NCBI GenBank assembly: GCA_050084985.1
Contig: JBITNC010000001.1
Coordinates: 165,540,001-165,604,000, forward strand
Length of the DNA: 64,000 nucleotides
From: Nageia nagi
Lineage: Eukaryota; Pinophyta
Direction of reading: 5' to 3'
A model generated the notes under the pieces. That model was not told the DNA's origin and ran no database searches. It saw nothing but the letters and a program-made list of their open reading frames with translations. Position 1 is the stretch's first letter; each line of letters begins with the position of its first letter. Positions 12,493 to 23,150 of the stretch are shown here, piece after piece. Both the position numbers and the translations under genes were made by a program.

Positions 12493-12947
12493 CATAGAAT
12501 AAAAAAACTATTTTTTGAAAATACAGCTCGTGGCTAAACACGTAAAAACAAAAAAAAATAGTCAAAGTGCAGTGAATACGGCAAAAATCGTGGGTTTTAA
12601 AATTCGTGAATAAAGAAAAAATGCCAAAAAACAGGAAAAGTTTGTGACAAAAAAATTGGCTAATTTGAGGAAAAACGTAAAAAAGGCCAAAAAACAACGG
12701 GTACGTCAAGTACAGAAAAACTTGTATTTTTTTTTATTTTTTGGACGTTTAAAAGGGAAAAATGGCAAATACGAAAAATATGGGAAAAAACAGCCACGTT
12801 TTCAACGTTTTTTGCCCCTTTTTTGCACGTTTAAACGACCATTTTTTGCTAGTAAAAAATAACATTTTTTGTGTTTTTTGAGGGAAAGTACAGATTTTTT
12901 AGAAAAACGGCATTTTTTGCGTTTAAACTACGATTTTTTATTCTATG
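12493..12947. mobile_element. Small TIR element (MITE-like, probably hAT-type)
   Basis: A 455-bp unit bounded by inverted ends: CATAGAATAAAAAA on the left and its exact complement TTTTTTATTCTATG on the right (14 bp). It is flanked by near-identical 8-bp direct repeats, GTCAACAC at 12485-12492 and ATCAACAC at 12948-12955 (7 of 8 match). An 8-bp target duplication is typical of the hAT superfamily. The left half is A-rich and the right half T-rich on the plus strand, with repeated CGTTTAAA and CATTTTTTG words. No transposase is encoded, so it must have moved with enzymes supplied in trans. The end sequence is not one I recognise. Confidence 0.65.
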
Positions 12948-12955
12948 ATCAACAC

Positions 12956-13330
12956 ACACTTGCTCAGACAAAGTGATTAATGTATACCTATATACAAATG
13001 CAATATAAAATAACAAAAATCCATAATGCAAATAACAATGATTATATCAAATTATGCTCTTACTATTAGACTCCTTGTGTTCTTTTTTTGTTGTTAGACC
13101 TTTTTTGGTATGCAAAAACGTTTATTTATAACCAATGAAGTTTGTTGAAATTACATTACCTGGCATGGATTTGTGGGGTATGCTACGGATTAGGAAGTGG
13201 GCTTATCCAGAATCGGCCAATGCACTTTGTGAGTCACCATGCCAAATCACTTTTTTGTTTTGTTTTTACATAAATTAGAGTTGTTGGCATTCGATCGTGG
13301 TCAATCATCTGCGATCCGATCAAAGTCCTA
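12956..13330. other. Non-coding stretch
   Basis: AT-rich; nothing recognised. Confidence 0.35.
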
Positions 13331-13377
13331 GTTAATCGTCCGTGACTGTGTAAAGGGACCCATTTTAGGTATTTACA
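13331..13377 (+). repeat. Right edge of an LTR-like block, family H copy 1
   Basis: Text ending GGTATTTACA is followed by TTTTGCCC..., and parallels 58040-58110 (GGGTATCTACA then TTTTACCC...TTGAATTATCTG). The xxTxTACA end is like the LTR end of element E (GTCTACA). The left boundary was not found. Confidence 0.4.
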
Positions 13378-14125
13378 TTTTGCCCATTTTTCAACTATCT
13401 TTTGACAAGGCGGAAGATAGTTCAAAAATATTTGAAGTAGGTCAACGAGTTTTGCGCAAACATTTTAACCCGCAGCTTTTAAGTATGATACTATTCTCAA
13501 GCGGTTTATTTTTAGTGTAAAGACAAATTTAATTACCTTAGCCACGATTAAACATGGTTCTCTTATCTTTGCAATTGATGTGTTTTGAAAAAAGTTGTGT
13601 TATACACCAAATTGGTATTTAGGCTTGTCTACAATGTCGTTATCATGAGTGTATTGTTTTCAAAGGCAAATCCTATATGTATATACAAATTTGATTTTAA
13701 TTATTCTGCTATTGCCCCAACAAGACGGTTCCGTGATGATCTTTCGCAAAAAGTCATAGGAATCATGTCTATTCAAACTTGTGGTTCTTAAATTAACCAA
13801 CTATTTGAATGAACCATATCGAACAAATTTTGAATGTCAAAACGACAAACAACAAGAGGCAATTTTTTGAAAAAAATTAGGTGTCTGATTGGATTGTCAA
13901 TATTTGTGCAAGATTGTCAACGTTTGTGTATGATTGTCGGCGATTTAATAGGATCGACGATTCTAATTCGAACGTCAACGATCGCTTACGAGGGTTTTTA
14001 TACAAAAAAGCCAAGCGTTATTTTCATTTTCACCTCTCATCATTGACTTCTGTCCAGAGGCATTTTCTCATTTTGTCATTGTTGTGCTACGTGTCGCTGA
14101 CCAACAAACGTGAGCAGAGTTATAG
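13378..14125 (+). other. Leader of family H copy 1
   Basis: Non-coding; the sequence after the LTR-like edge resembles 58089-58260 in copy 2 (a purine-rich GGCGGAAGATAGTTC versus GTGGGGGATAATTC stretch). Nothing else recognised. Confidence 0.35.
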
Positions 14126-14900
14126 TCAATGGGTCCAGATGCCACCTAGGAGGGTACAAAACAAGAGAGTTAGGCCCATTACGTCAGAGGTATATGCTTG
14201 GGCGGTCTCGATCATTATTAAACCAAGCACTTGGAGATGGTCAAAGCTTACAGGCAAAGATCCAACAGCTTCGTCAATTTGAGGATGACTGTCTATGATA
14301 TCCAGTGGAGAGGGATTGATATCGTAGAGAGAAAGATACTGCACAAGATACAATGAGGTCTTTAAAGCAATAGATAGTTGCTCAGGTGGTAGCAGATGGA
14401 GCACAGGCACCTCCGACAGCTTTCATCAGGGAGATTGCTAGAGAGAGATTATTATTGTGGCATGGTGGAAGAACGACTCGCAGGTTTTCTTCCTTATCAA
14501 GCAGGACATGACTTTCCTTTACCACTTCCAAGTTATAGATCTCCAGCCATTCCATCACAAGTTTGACCCGTAGCAGTGGTACTCATGTAGGATCTAGTAT
14601 GCAGGTCGGGAGACATCATACTAATTCTAGGATTTTTGCAATGACTTCATTTCAATGACGGTCGACCGCTTAAGAGCTACAGGCTGCAACTCGAGAGAGG
14701 AGTATTGGAGAGGTAAGAGATTCATGGCGATTACGAGGACATGGTGGATTGGCAGGAGAGGAGATAGGGACCATTGTTCTTGGAGCAGCAAGACCTTCAA
14801 GTTCCAGGCTCTCCATTTTTAGAGCGACTAGGTGTTCGTTTTACTAGTCCTAGTCCTAGAGGTGGAGAGTCACAGGGAGATGCTCCGAGTGATCGTACTA
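14126..14900 (+). pseudogene. Unassigned coding remnant, family H copy 1
   Basis: A badly broken reading frame that shares a protein block with the copy at 58377-59100: QQLRQFEDDCL-x-YPVERD here, QQLRHLDKNRFRYRVERD there. Further shared features are a basic/serine-rich region and a comparable distance to an AT-rich tail full of TATGATG words. I recognise no transposase or retroviral domain. The two copies lie about 44 kb apart in the same orientation and are flanked upstream by similar LTR-like text, so they are probably two insertions of one non-autonomous or unclassified element. Stops occur throughout. Confidence 0.45.
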
Positions 14901-15132
14901 GTTAGCATATTGATTATGACTCTTATGTTTACATTATGTTATTATGATGTATGATGATATTGTATTTCAAGGACTTTGTTATTTTTTTGATACATACATG
15001 ATATGGGACTTTCTTATGTTATGATTATTTGATGTGTATGTTTTTAATTTATGTATGTATTTAGCCTTGTTACTACGTTTATGATATGATAAATGCATTT
15101 GATTTATGTATATGTTTAATTTCATTATCATG
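14901..15132. other. AT-rich tail of family H copy 1
   Basis: Low-complexity TATGATG-rich sequence resembling 59100-59560 after copy 2; no ORF. Confidence 0.4.
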
Positions 15133-15784
15133 ATATTTATGGTGATTGTCTATTGATAGAGTAGATGTATATGATCTGATTTAATTTCATGTATGGGTTT
15201 ATAATGAATGTATGGGTTTAATGTACATGGTTATTTATATTTGATGATTTTGGATAATGGTTTGTCATATATAAGATTTATGATTGATGATGATAATTAC
15301 AATTGATATGTAAATATTTATATGATGATATGAAATTATTTTAATAATTAATTAATTAGTAATTAATTATGAAACATCATTTAGACATTTAAAGATATGA
15401 ATCCTTTTAAATGATGTATAGACAACATTCTAGTTTAAAAAATTTGAAATCAAATATCATCATTTTTTGAACTTGCCTATTTTTATAAACATTTTGTAGA
15501 TAGGAATAAGACTTATCGCAAATGAAATATAGGTTGCTGGAAAGAACAATTACTCATTCTTTTTTCCAAAAATGTGAAAGCACCTCGAATTTAACAACCC
15601 GTAAGACAAGTGGATGGTTAGGTATGAGATAAACAAGATGTGACAAATGTGTGTAAATAAAGAATAGGTGTTTCTATATAGGATCTATTGAGTTCTTAGA
15701 GATATAAACTAATTAATTCACCAAAGAATAATAAATATAAATGTGATGTTAATCAAGATGTACTATTGCATAGTATGAAATGAA
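15133..15784. repeat. Large tandem repeat, unit 1
   Basis: Starts GGTGATTGTCTATTGATAGAG; the same text restarts at 15785. Shared landmarks in order include GTAGATGTATATGATCTG, ACATCATTTAGACAT, GGAAGAACAATTACTC-like text, CACCTCGAATTTAACAACCC and ATAAATGTGATGTTAAT. The junction lies within ATGAAGGT. No coding content. Confidence 0.75.
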
Positions 15785-16797
15785 GGTGATTGTATATTGA
15801 TAGAGTAGATGTATATGATCTGATTTAATTTCATGTCTTGGTTTATAATGAATGTTAGTGGATATTACTTTCTAAAGTACATGGTTATTTATATTTGATG
15901 ATTTTGGATAACGGTTTTGTAACTTTTGTTATATATAAGATTTATGATTGGTGATGATAATTACATTTGATGTGTAAGCATTTATATGATGATATGGAAT
16001 GATTTAAATAATTAATTAATTAGTAATTAATTTAGTGTAAATGTATAAAACATCATTTAGACATATTAAGATATAAATCCTTTTAAATGATGTATGGACA
16101 ACATTTTATTTTAAAATTTTCAAAATCAGATATCATCATTTTCCGAACTTGGCTATTTTTATAAACATTTTGTAAATAAGAATGACTTATCACAAATGAA
16201 ATGTAGGTTGATGGTAATGAATGTAATAAGAAGAACATTGACTTCCATTTCAAAAGGAAGAACAATTGCTTTTTCTTGATCCTAGAGAATAATAGAAGCT
16301 ATATAATTTAACAATGTTCTAAGGAGGGGAAATGAATGAAATTTGGTAGGGAAAGAACACTAACTTCCAATTTGATGGGAAGAACAAATTCTTATTCTCA
16401 ATCCCAAAAAATGATGGAAGCTATAAAATCTAAGAATGTTCTAGGGTTGACTCATGTTAATTTACAAGGACCAGTTTCTTGCTCAATCTTGTATATAAGA
16501 AAATAAGCAAGAGGTTTTAACAACAGTAGTGTTGGTTTCCATATTGATGGGAAGAACAATTACTCATTCTTTTTCCAAAAAATGTGGAAGCACCTCGAAT
16601 TTAACAACCCATAAGACAAGTGGATGGTTGGGTATGGGATAAACAAGGTGTAACAAATGTACAAATATAGGTAATGTATGTAAGTAAAGAATAGGTGTGT
16701 ATATACAAGATGTATTGAGTACTTAGATACACTAATTAATTCATCAAGGCATTAATAAATATAAATGTGATGTTAATTAAATGAAGGTATGGGATAA
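15785..16797. repeat. Large tandem repeat, unit 2 (expanded)
   Basis: A diverged copy of 15133-15784, longer by about 350 bp because an internal block is repeated. Sub-units of about 89 bp begin near 16233, 16353 and 16521 (each with AGAACA...TTCCA...GGAAGAACAA...); unit 1 has only one partial version. The whole looks like decayed element sequence duplicated by unequal exchange. Confidence 0.7.
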
Positions 16798-16878
16798 CAA
16801 CGAAATGTAATGACCAAAATATTCAAGTTGACTTTATTAACCAATTCTTATTAGATTTTCTCAGCTTAAGATGATATG

Positions 16879-17376
16879 AAACCTTAGGAGTGGCATTGGA
16901 GCATCTTGGAGACTTTCAGCTTTCAACATATTCAAGCAATTCTTCTTCTTGCAAATATGAGTTAGGGATTTGCCCTTCTTTTCCTTCTTTGGCCTAGGGA
17001 TACGCCCAACAACCATAGAAGTTTGCACTTGAATAATTGTGAGATATTTTGGACTTCTTACCTTATATTTTGGATGCCCTAGCACTTGTTACAAAAAGTT
17101 ATAGTCTTGTTACAAAATTGCAACCATATTATCTTGCATATTTTAAGATTTTGGTTACATATTTTATTCTTTGTATGATAGGCACTTAAACGAATGGTTC
17201 TCTTGTCTCATTAATGTGTTTTGATGATCGTGATACTGTTGTTACCAAATCAGATTTTTGTTACAAATACTAAAGGCTAAAAGTTATATGATTATTTGGA
17301 TTTGAAGTTAAATATTGAAGTATTACAGATCTGAGTTTATGCTCTAATTTGTTGGAAAAATATTTGGGATATTTCA
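16879..17376 (+). repeat. 5' LTR of element B (left part missing)
   Basis: From GAAACCTTAGGAGTGGCATTGG onward it matches 26813-27339 base by base with few changes, apart from one gap of about 45 bases near 16911. It ends TTGGGATATTTCA immediately before a primer site. Roughly the first 530 bases of the LTR are gone, replaced by the tandem-repeat block on its left. Confidence 0.85.
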
Positions 17377-17377
17377 A

Positions 17378-17390
17378 TGGTATCAAAGCT
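17378..17390 (+). other. Primer binding site of element B
   Basis: TGGTATCAAAGCT, one base after the LTR end; two bases differ from the standard initiator-Met site. It proves this copy is the 5' LTR and that the sequence after it is retrotransposon interior. Confidence 0.8.
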
Positions 17391-17495
17391 AATTGTCTTC
17401 TAGCCTATGAAGGAATGATTCAACTATATACCTAGGGGAATACCTAGGGTTTGTGCTTCAATTTTGTTGAAGTTAATACCCAAGGTTTTTGGATC

Positions 17496-17803
17496 ATGAC
17501 ATCATTGGGAGGAAGCGAGTTGGTCGAAAGGCTTACTAATGTAGAAGGCAAACTTGGACTTATATTTCGACGAAAAAATGCCCTCCTCACATTAGGAGAA
17601 ATAGAAGATTGTTTGCACATGATGGATCCATCACATTCTCAAGTAGCTATGACTTATGAGGTGATATCCTTGGGCAAGCCTAGATGGTTGAGACACACTA
17701 ATATGCAGGTAAGAATCATGGTTCTTTTTAGAGTGAGATTTTAAGAATTTCAACACCTAAAGCACTTTATGATGATGACACGTTGAAATAATAATTCAGC
17801 TAT
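17496..17803 (+). pseudogene. Captured PDS5-like cohesin-cofactor fragment, first part
   Basis: The ATG at 17496 opens MTSLGGSELVERLTNVEGKLG, followed by a LGEIEDCLHMMDPSHSQ-like helix and RHTNMQVRIMV. After a one-base shift near 17725 it reads SEILRISTPKALYDDDTLK. This order is the N-terminal helical-repeat region of eukaryotic PDS5, a HEAT-repeat protein that binds cohesin on chromatin and controls sister-chromatid cohesion. The fragment lies 105 bases after the primer site of an LTR element and the protein reading continues at 23151 beyond inserted element C. No intron is seen where the protein runs on. That suggests capture of spliced RNA, although I cannot see the donor gene. Two frameshifts and several stops make it non-functional as it stands. 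Confidence 0.8.
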
Positions 17804-17808
17804 TAATT
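17804..17808. other. Left target-site duplication of element C
   Basis: TAATT, identical to 23146-23150 on the other side of element C. Confidence 0.9.
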
Positions 17809-18961
17809 TGTGACGATTTAAAATCACTCTCAATACAAACAACTCTAACTATGCAACTTAAACCCTTGACAAATAAAGCTAGCACACCTACGTTGGGCCC
17901 CTAGGGCACCCCTCCACCCCACAATGCAGATGTGAGCCTCCCAAGGCCTCCACACAACCCCTACACCTTGACGTTAGCCCTTTAGGACATAGTAACACTT
18001 GGCACCTCAACGAATGCCTCACAGATATGAACACAACACAATGGAGCTTCCAACACCAGTATACAAGAGACAACACATACACATCAATGAACAACACGAT
18101 GTATTTAATTATGGAATGGAGGTGGAATACAATGAGGATCTCAACATCCAAATCTAGGGTTCCAAACCCTTGTACAAGCCGAACACCACAGGAAAGACTA
18201 ACTCCCTCAGACTCTGAACCCTCTCCTGCAAAGGAGCCTCCTCGAACCCTGGCTAACCACTAAAGGTAGAAGCTCGCCCTTAGAATACCACCAGATGGTA
18301 AGTCATAGAGTGCCAGGCTCCCAACCTTGTCACCCCTTTGGACACTGCCTAGGAAGAATGCTCAACACCGCCAAGACTTGCAAGCCCGATCGGGTTCAAT
18401 GTAATATAAGTATAATCAATAGTTAACCTCGTCATGGAGCTCCATCCTCAATATATAGCCTCCCGTGTCTATCCACCATGCCTCGATATCATCCCAAGCC
18501 AAGTCTATTCCAACGTTGGGGTCAACAGGTCAACCATGCCAACGTGGAGTCATATTGACTTAGTATGTTGTGGGGGTCCCATGGGCCTAGAACATGGGGG
18601 TCATATAGGCCCTCAAGGCTGATGTGGGGTTTGATGGGCCTCTCAAGGGTGACGTGGGGTCTAGGTGACCTCATAAGCTAGCGTGGCGTATGTGGGGCCC
18701 TCCCAACACTACTATGCTCCTCCATGCATTCTGGCCTACGCAAGACTCATACCTATCTAGGGATTCCCACAATCCAGGATAACTGAATACAAACTAACAC
18801 AACACTACTCAAGGGGAGACGTCCCATTATTGGGCTCATAATGGGGTCCACAGACCATAAGCTCTTGCTTGAGTTACACATGTACAACATGACAATGAAC
18901 AAACACTAGATTACAAAGTGACCATGAAACAATTTGTCAACGGTCCAAATGGGACATCACA
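17809..18961 (-). repeat. 3' LTR of element C
   Basis: Bounded by TGTGAC and ATCACA (plus strand) and homologous throughout to 22009-23145, with scattered substitutions and small indels. It contains a TATA-like AATATATAG near 18450 and the 30-bp repeat array at 18538-18708. Confidence 0.9.
18538..18708. repeat. 30-bp minisatellite in 3' LTR of C (about 6 units)
   Basis: Degenerate units of the type G-C-C-A-A-C-G-T-G-G-G-G followed by a variable half with GGCCC/CCTC words. One unit (near 18618, GCTGATGTGGGGTTTGATGG) has no counterpart in the other LTR, so copy number changed after insertion or during it. Confidence 0.7.
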
Positions 18962-18980
18962 AAGCCTCCCCTCTCGAATT
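18962..18980 (-). other. Polypurine tract of element C
   Basis: On the minus strand GAGAGGGGAGGCTT directly precedes the LTR start TGTGATGTCCC. It is preceded by TTGAGGGCAAGCAATTC, nearly the same as the tract of element B at 26245-26278. Confidence 0.8.
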
Positions 18981-19639
18981 GCTTGCCCTCAAGCAATGGT
19001 AGGAGATAGCTATGCACCATCTTCCAAGAATCCCTTGGTGTCTTCAACCGTAGCACACCTCTTTGGGAAACCATCCCTATCTCAAATCCCTTTGTATGTA
19101 ATGGGTCTTCAGCGTTGGATAACTCAATCATCTCTGAACTCATGAAGCATCCATGACCACCTCTCCTCAATATATATTCATGGATGAATCTCTTCAGCCA
19201 TGGACCTGAGTGTACTCCCACACTTAGTTGCACCTGCAATGTCCTGCAAAAGATGATTATCAACACAAAATGTATTAGACCTAGGCCCCTCTCAGGATTG
19301 ATGCTGATCCCCTCATTGAGTAATCTCCCAATCTGCAACGTGGGGTTTCAGAACTCTCGGATAACATGCATAGGCACTCCTGCCTCCCCAAGGTTCAACG
19401 TGGAATTCCCTCCTTGGTACCCAACAGAGCTCCCTCCAGTGTCAGCATATCCAACGTGGAGTCCTAATCTCCTTGGACACCCAATGTGACATCCCCGGAT
19501 GGCCTCCCTCCCAACATGAGGCTCCAACCTCCCTAGCTACCAAACATGGTACTCCAACCTTCCTAGCCCTATCCAAGCTCAACGAGGTCCTCCTGGTATC
19601 ATCCTATCCCGGCTCCACAAATTCTAGCCAGTTGTTGGT
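18981..19639 (-). other. 3' internal region of element C, unassigned
   Basis: This is where RT, RNase H and integrase would be in an autonomous gypsy element, but none of their motifs appears in any frame. ACGTGG-type words and short repeats are frequent. Probably sequence left or acquired after loss of pol. Confidence 0.5.
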
Positions 19640-19990
19640 TATCTGCATGTCCTCCTCTTACAGCCCCTATAGTGTGTACTCCACTCCATCCATCTCAAAC
19701 CTCATAGTAAGGCTTTGGTAGTTAGTGTGAATGTCACCCACCTCGAACAACCACTATAACCCTAAAATGACATGCGGGTGCCCCATGAGTGGATACAGGT
19801 ATAAGTTCCCCCTTACCACACAACCTTGTAGCTTAATCCCCACTCTCTCCACAACCTGATCCACCAATGTCAACTTGCCATTAGCATTCAAAACTCGGAA
19901 GCCCTCAAAACCCTTGGTCTTCAAGTCCTTCCTCTCTACGAAATTGATGTCAATAAAATTGTGTGATGCCCTCGAATCTATCATCACCAT
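19640..19990 (-). pseudogene. Retroviral-type aspartic protease of element C
   Basis: Reads VMIDSRASHNFIDINFVERK, then ...LVDQVVERVGIKLQG and ...MGHPHVILGL, continuing as QWLFEVGDIHTNYQSL beyond the first stop. This is the usual gypsy protease layout, from the D-T/S-G-A active loop to the ILG flap end. The active loop reads D-S-R-A instead of D-S/T-G-A, so the catalytic glycine is lost. It would cleave the Gag polyprotein during particle maturation. Stops follow the ILGL segment. It lies downstream of gag in the normal order. Confidence 0.8.
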
Positions 19991-20094
19991 GACATCCTAA
20001 CCGCAAGCTTGACCAATCAGCTTCAGCATTAGAACTTCTTTACCCCATGAAGTGAAGCTACCATGCTACCCAATGTGCCCTCTGCATGCAGCAA

Positions 20095-21830
20095 CTACGA
20101 GTCCTCCTCCTCCTCATTTAGGTCCAACTTTGACTCTTCGAAGTTATCCTCAGGAGGCACCTCGATGTGGTGTATTTGTCCTTTACCTATGCAACAATGT
20201 CCTGGCTCCCACTTCTTCTTGCAATGGAAGCACTTACCCTCTTGTCTTAGCTTCTTCCTAGCAGTAGCATCCAATTGATCCGATCCAGGTATGGGGGTTG
20301 CCTTGGCCTTGCTAGGCCCTTCCCACATCCGTCGACTTGGTGGTGCCTTGTTGGCCGATCCTCCCCCAAGGGATTTCATAGTAGGCTCCAAGTCATATGT
20401 CGCTCGAATGGCATCATCTAAGGTCATGGGATATGAAACCTTGACCATCCCCTCAACGGTTCGACCAACCCCTCAATGAACATGAATGTCAATCTCTCCT
20501 CAGGAATGTCATGGATCATTATAGCCAGCTTTTGAAATTCCATCACAAACTCATCCATTGTCTCTTTCTGCCTCAAAGAGTTCAGATCTCGGAAGTAGTC
20601 ATTCTGCTTCTTCCGATCGAACGTCTTCACCAACCTCCTAATGAACTCCTCAAACGTGGTGATGTGAGCATAGCCTTGACTCACCATGCCATGCTGCCAC
20701 CACTCCAATGCATGTCCTTCCAGATGTAGAGATGCAAAATTGATGGCTTCCTCCATCATGCTAGGGTTTAAAACGAAGTATGTCTGCAATTGGTGCACCC
20801 AAGCTCTTGCCTTCATCTTCTTGGCGTCAAACATGGGCACTTGCATCTTACCAATCTTGTGTTGTAGCTCTCTTTTTTCGTCCCACTACCCTCCTGACTG
20901 ACATTGGCCATGTGAGCCACCCTTCAACCCTAGTAGCTCTAGATACCTATTGAAATTGATGTCTCGCCTCACATCCGGATGCAACAGGTTGTAATCTCTA
21001 TGATGCTTGTTCAATTCTAGCGGACTCGACACCCTTGCCCTCGAGTCCTCTCCTCCTTTAGACACAAACATGGGCTTGTTCGATCTAGGAATGATCGGTT
21101 GATCATCCCTTCCTCCAACGTAGGCCTCCAAGTAGCGCTTGAGAGGGGGGCTTTCCTACTGAGGCATACGTTGTGACTAGGATCTCCGGAATTGTGGTAC
21201 GAATTGCTCCCTGGATCCTCGGATGGAATCCTTATCCCTCAAGCTCCTAGATCTCCTCAACGAATGCTCACCATATGTCTGATCTCCCTCCGAAGACTCT
21301 TCGGAGTCATTCTCATCCAGACATGGGGGTGGGGTGGCTTCTTTGGCATGACATGGGGTGGCTTCTTTGGCATGACGTGGGGTCCTAAAACCCTCATTTC
21401 CCTGGCGTGACCCCTCTTGGCCTTCATCATGCTAACGTGGGCCTTCTTGGCCTCTACTATCACCTTGTGCGGCTCAAAAACCCCTCTAGGAATGGAGTAG
21501 ATCTGGATCTTCATTATCCTCCCCTCGTGGACCTACACCCTCGTCCTTGGTCCTTTGTCCATGCCTTCTCCTATTTAAGTCATGTCAGGAAGGTTCTGGA
21601 TCATTTTGGACATGGCGCCTTATTCTCAGCTCTTCTCTTCCTTGTCGTCTCTGTCGATCTCCTTCCTCTTCTTCGCCCCAATACCGATCCATTCTTTGCT
21701 CCAAGGATCGCATGGTTCCTATCATGCTGTGCAACACTAAGATAAAAGCCCTTAACTCTTGTTTGGGTGTGCCATCCTTATTTCTCCTCCTCTCAATTAG
21801 GGGATTCTCCAATGCAGCTCCCTCACATTC
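20095..21830 (-). pseudogene. Broken gag of element C
   Basis: Pieces in several frames: 21585-21812 (ERRRNKDGTPKQELRAFI, then a charged EEEEGDRQRRQGREE run), 21257-21514, 20886-21131, 20424-20846 and 20095-20448. The 20424-20846 piece carries the retrotransposon Gag core (ALEWWQHGM..., then TTFEEFIRRLVKTFDRK and LRQKETMDEFVMEF). The last piece has a zinc knuckle CFHCKKKWEPGHCC of the CX2CX7HXC kind common in chromoviral Gags, followed by an acidic tail. It would form the RNA-binding shell. A 24-bp tandem duplication at 21331-21378 gives a repeated HVMPKKPP peptide. Frameshifts separate the core from the knuckle. Confidence 0.8.
21331..21378. repeat. 24-bp tandem duplication in gag of C
   Basis: Two adjacent copies of GGGGTGGCTTCTTTGGCATGACAT-type sequence, with a third partial one at the right edge. 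On the minus strand it codes for a repeated HVMPKKPP. Confidence 0.8.
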
Positions 21831-21993
21831 CCTCTCTGAGATCTCTGTCTCCTCTTTAATCCAATGTCTAGGCCCTTCTTCTTGGCAACCATCTTCGAAC
21901 CTCCCTCCCTTCTTGGCGGAAGAAATCTCTCTTACTGGATCTCGTGTAATAGCGGTGAACCTTGGGTCTCATACAATAGGCTAGCAAGATCTA

Positions 21994-22006
21994 GGCTCTG
22001 ATACCA
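21994..22006 (-). other. Primer binding site of element C
   Basis: Plus strand GGCTCTGATACCA, i.e. TGGTATCAGAGCC on the minus strand, an exact initiator-Met primer site two bases inside the 5' LTR. Confidence 0.92.
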
Positions 22007-22008
22007 CT

Positions 22009-23145
22009 TGTGACTATCTAGAATCACTCTCACTACAAACGACTCCAACTATGCAACTTAAACCCTTGACAAATGAAGCTAAAACACCTAAGTTGGGCCC
22101 CTAGGGCACCCCTATACCCCACAATGCAGATGTGAGCGTCCCATGGCCTCCACGCAACTCCTACACCCTGATGTCAGCCCTTTAAGGCACACAGTAACAC
22201 TTGGCACCTCAACGAATGCCTCACAAATATGAACACAACACAATGGAGCTTCCAACACCAGTATACAAGAGACAACACATACACATCAAGGAACAACACA
22301 ATGATGAGAGACAATGATTTATTTTATTATGGAATGGAGGTGGAATACAATGAGGATCTCAACATCCAGATCTAGGATTCCAAACCATTGTACAAGCCGA
22401 ACACCACAGAAAAGACTAACTCCCTCAAACTTCAAATCCTCTCCTGTGAAGGAGCCTCCTTGAACCCTGGCTAACCATTGAAGGTAGAAGCTCGCCCTCG
22501 GAATACCATCGGATGGACTAGGTGACCCACCTAAGTCGTAGAGTGCTAGGCTTCCAACCCTATCACTCCTTTAAACACTGCCTAGGAAGAATGCTCGACA
22601 CTGCCAAGACTTGCAAGCCTGATCAAGTTCAGTGTAATAGAAGTATAATCAATAGTTAACCTCATCATGGAGCTCCATCCTCAATATATAGCCTCCCATG
22701 TCTATCCACCATGCCTCGATATCATCCCAAGCCAAGTCTATTCCAACGTTGGGGTCAACAGGTTAACTATGCCAACGTGGGAGTCATATTAGCCCAGTAT
22801 GCTAATGTGGGAGTCCCATGGGCCCAGTGTGTCAAACTGGGGGTCATAAAGGCCCTCAAGGCTGACGTGGAGTCTAGGTGGCCTCATAAGCCAACGTGGG
22901 GTATATGGAGCCCTCCCAACACTGCAAGACTCATACCTATCTAGGGATTCCCACAATTCAGGATAACCCAATACAAACTAACACAACACTACTCAAGGGG
23001 AGACATCCCATTACTAGGCTCAAAGTGGGATCCACAAACCATAAGCTCCTGTTTGAGTTGCATATGTATAACAAGACAATGAACAAACACTAGATTACAA
23101 AGTGACCATGACACAATTTGTCAATGGTCCAAATGGGACGTCACA
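22009..23145 (-). repeat. 5' LTR of element C
   Basis: 1,137 bp, TGTGAC...GTCACA on the plus strand. TATA-like CAATATATAG near 22682 lies where an LTR promoter for the minus strand would be. Contains the 30-bp array at 22771-22920. Confidence 0.9.
22771..22920. repeat. 30-bp minisatellite in 5' LTR of C (5 units)
   Basis: Five units in exact 30-base register starting at 22771, 22801, 22831, 22861 and 22891. The first half is conserved as G-C-C/T-A-A-C-G-T-G-G-G-A-G-T, the second half carries GGCCC or GGCCT. Confidence 0.8.
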
Positions 23146-23150
23146 TAATT
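23146..23150. other. Right target-site duplication of element C
   Basis: TAATT, pairing with 17804-17808. Confidence 0.9.

Larger units (their letters stand above)
17809..23145 (-). mobile_element. Element C: complete nested pol-less Ty3/gypsy retrotransposon
   Basis: Full structure on the minus strand: 5' LTR 22009-23145, initiator-Met primer site 21994-22006, broken gag, protease, purine tract next to 18962, 3' LTR 17809-18961, and a perfect TAATT target duplication outside. Length is 5,337 bp. No reverse transcriptase, RNase H or integrase is present; after the protease the interior runs into unassigned sequence. It is therefore non-autonomous, deleted for pol. It sits inside the PDS5-like reading frame of element B, so it arrived after B. 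Its LTR start (TGTGACGTCCC on its own strand) and purine-tract context match element B, indicating a related lineage. Confidence 0.9.

Noticed and set aside
19487-19498. TGTGACATCCCC inside element C as a possible further LTR start
   Set aside because: No LTR-like sequence follows and no partner exists; it is a chance match in the internal region.
18918-22000. Several plus-strand ORFs of 70-145 codons across element C
   Set aside because: They are antisense shadows of gag, protease and LTR on the minus strand.
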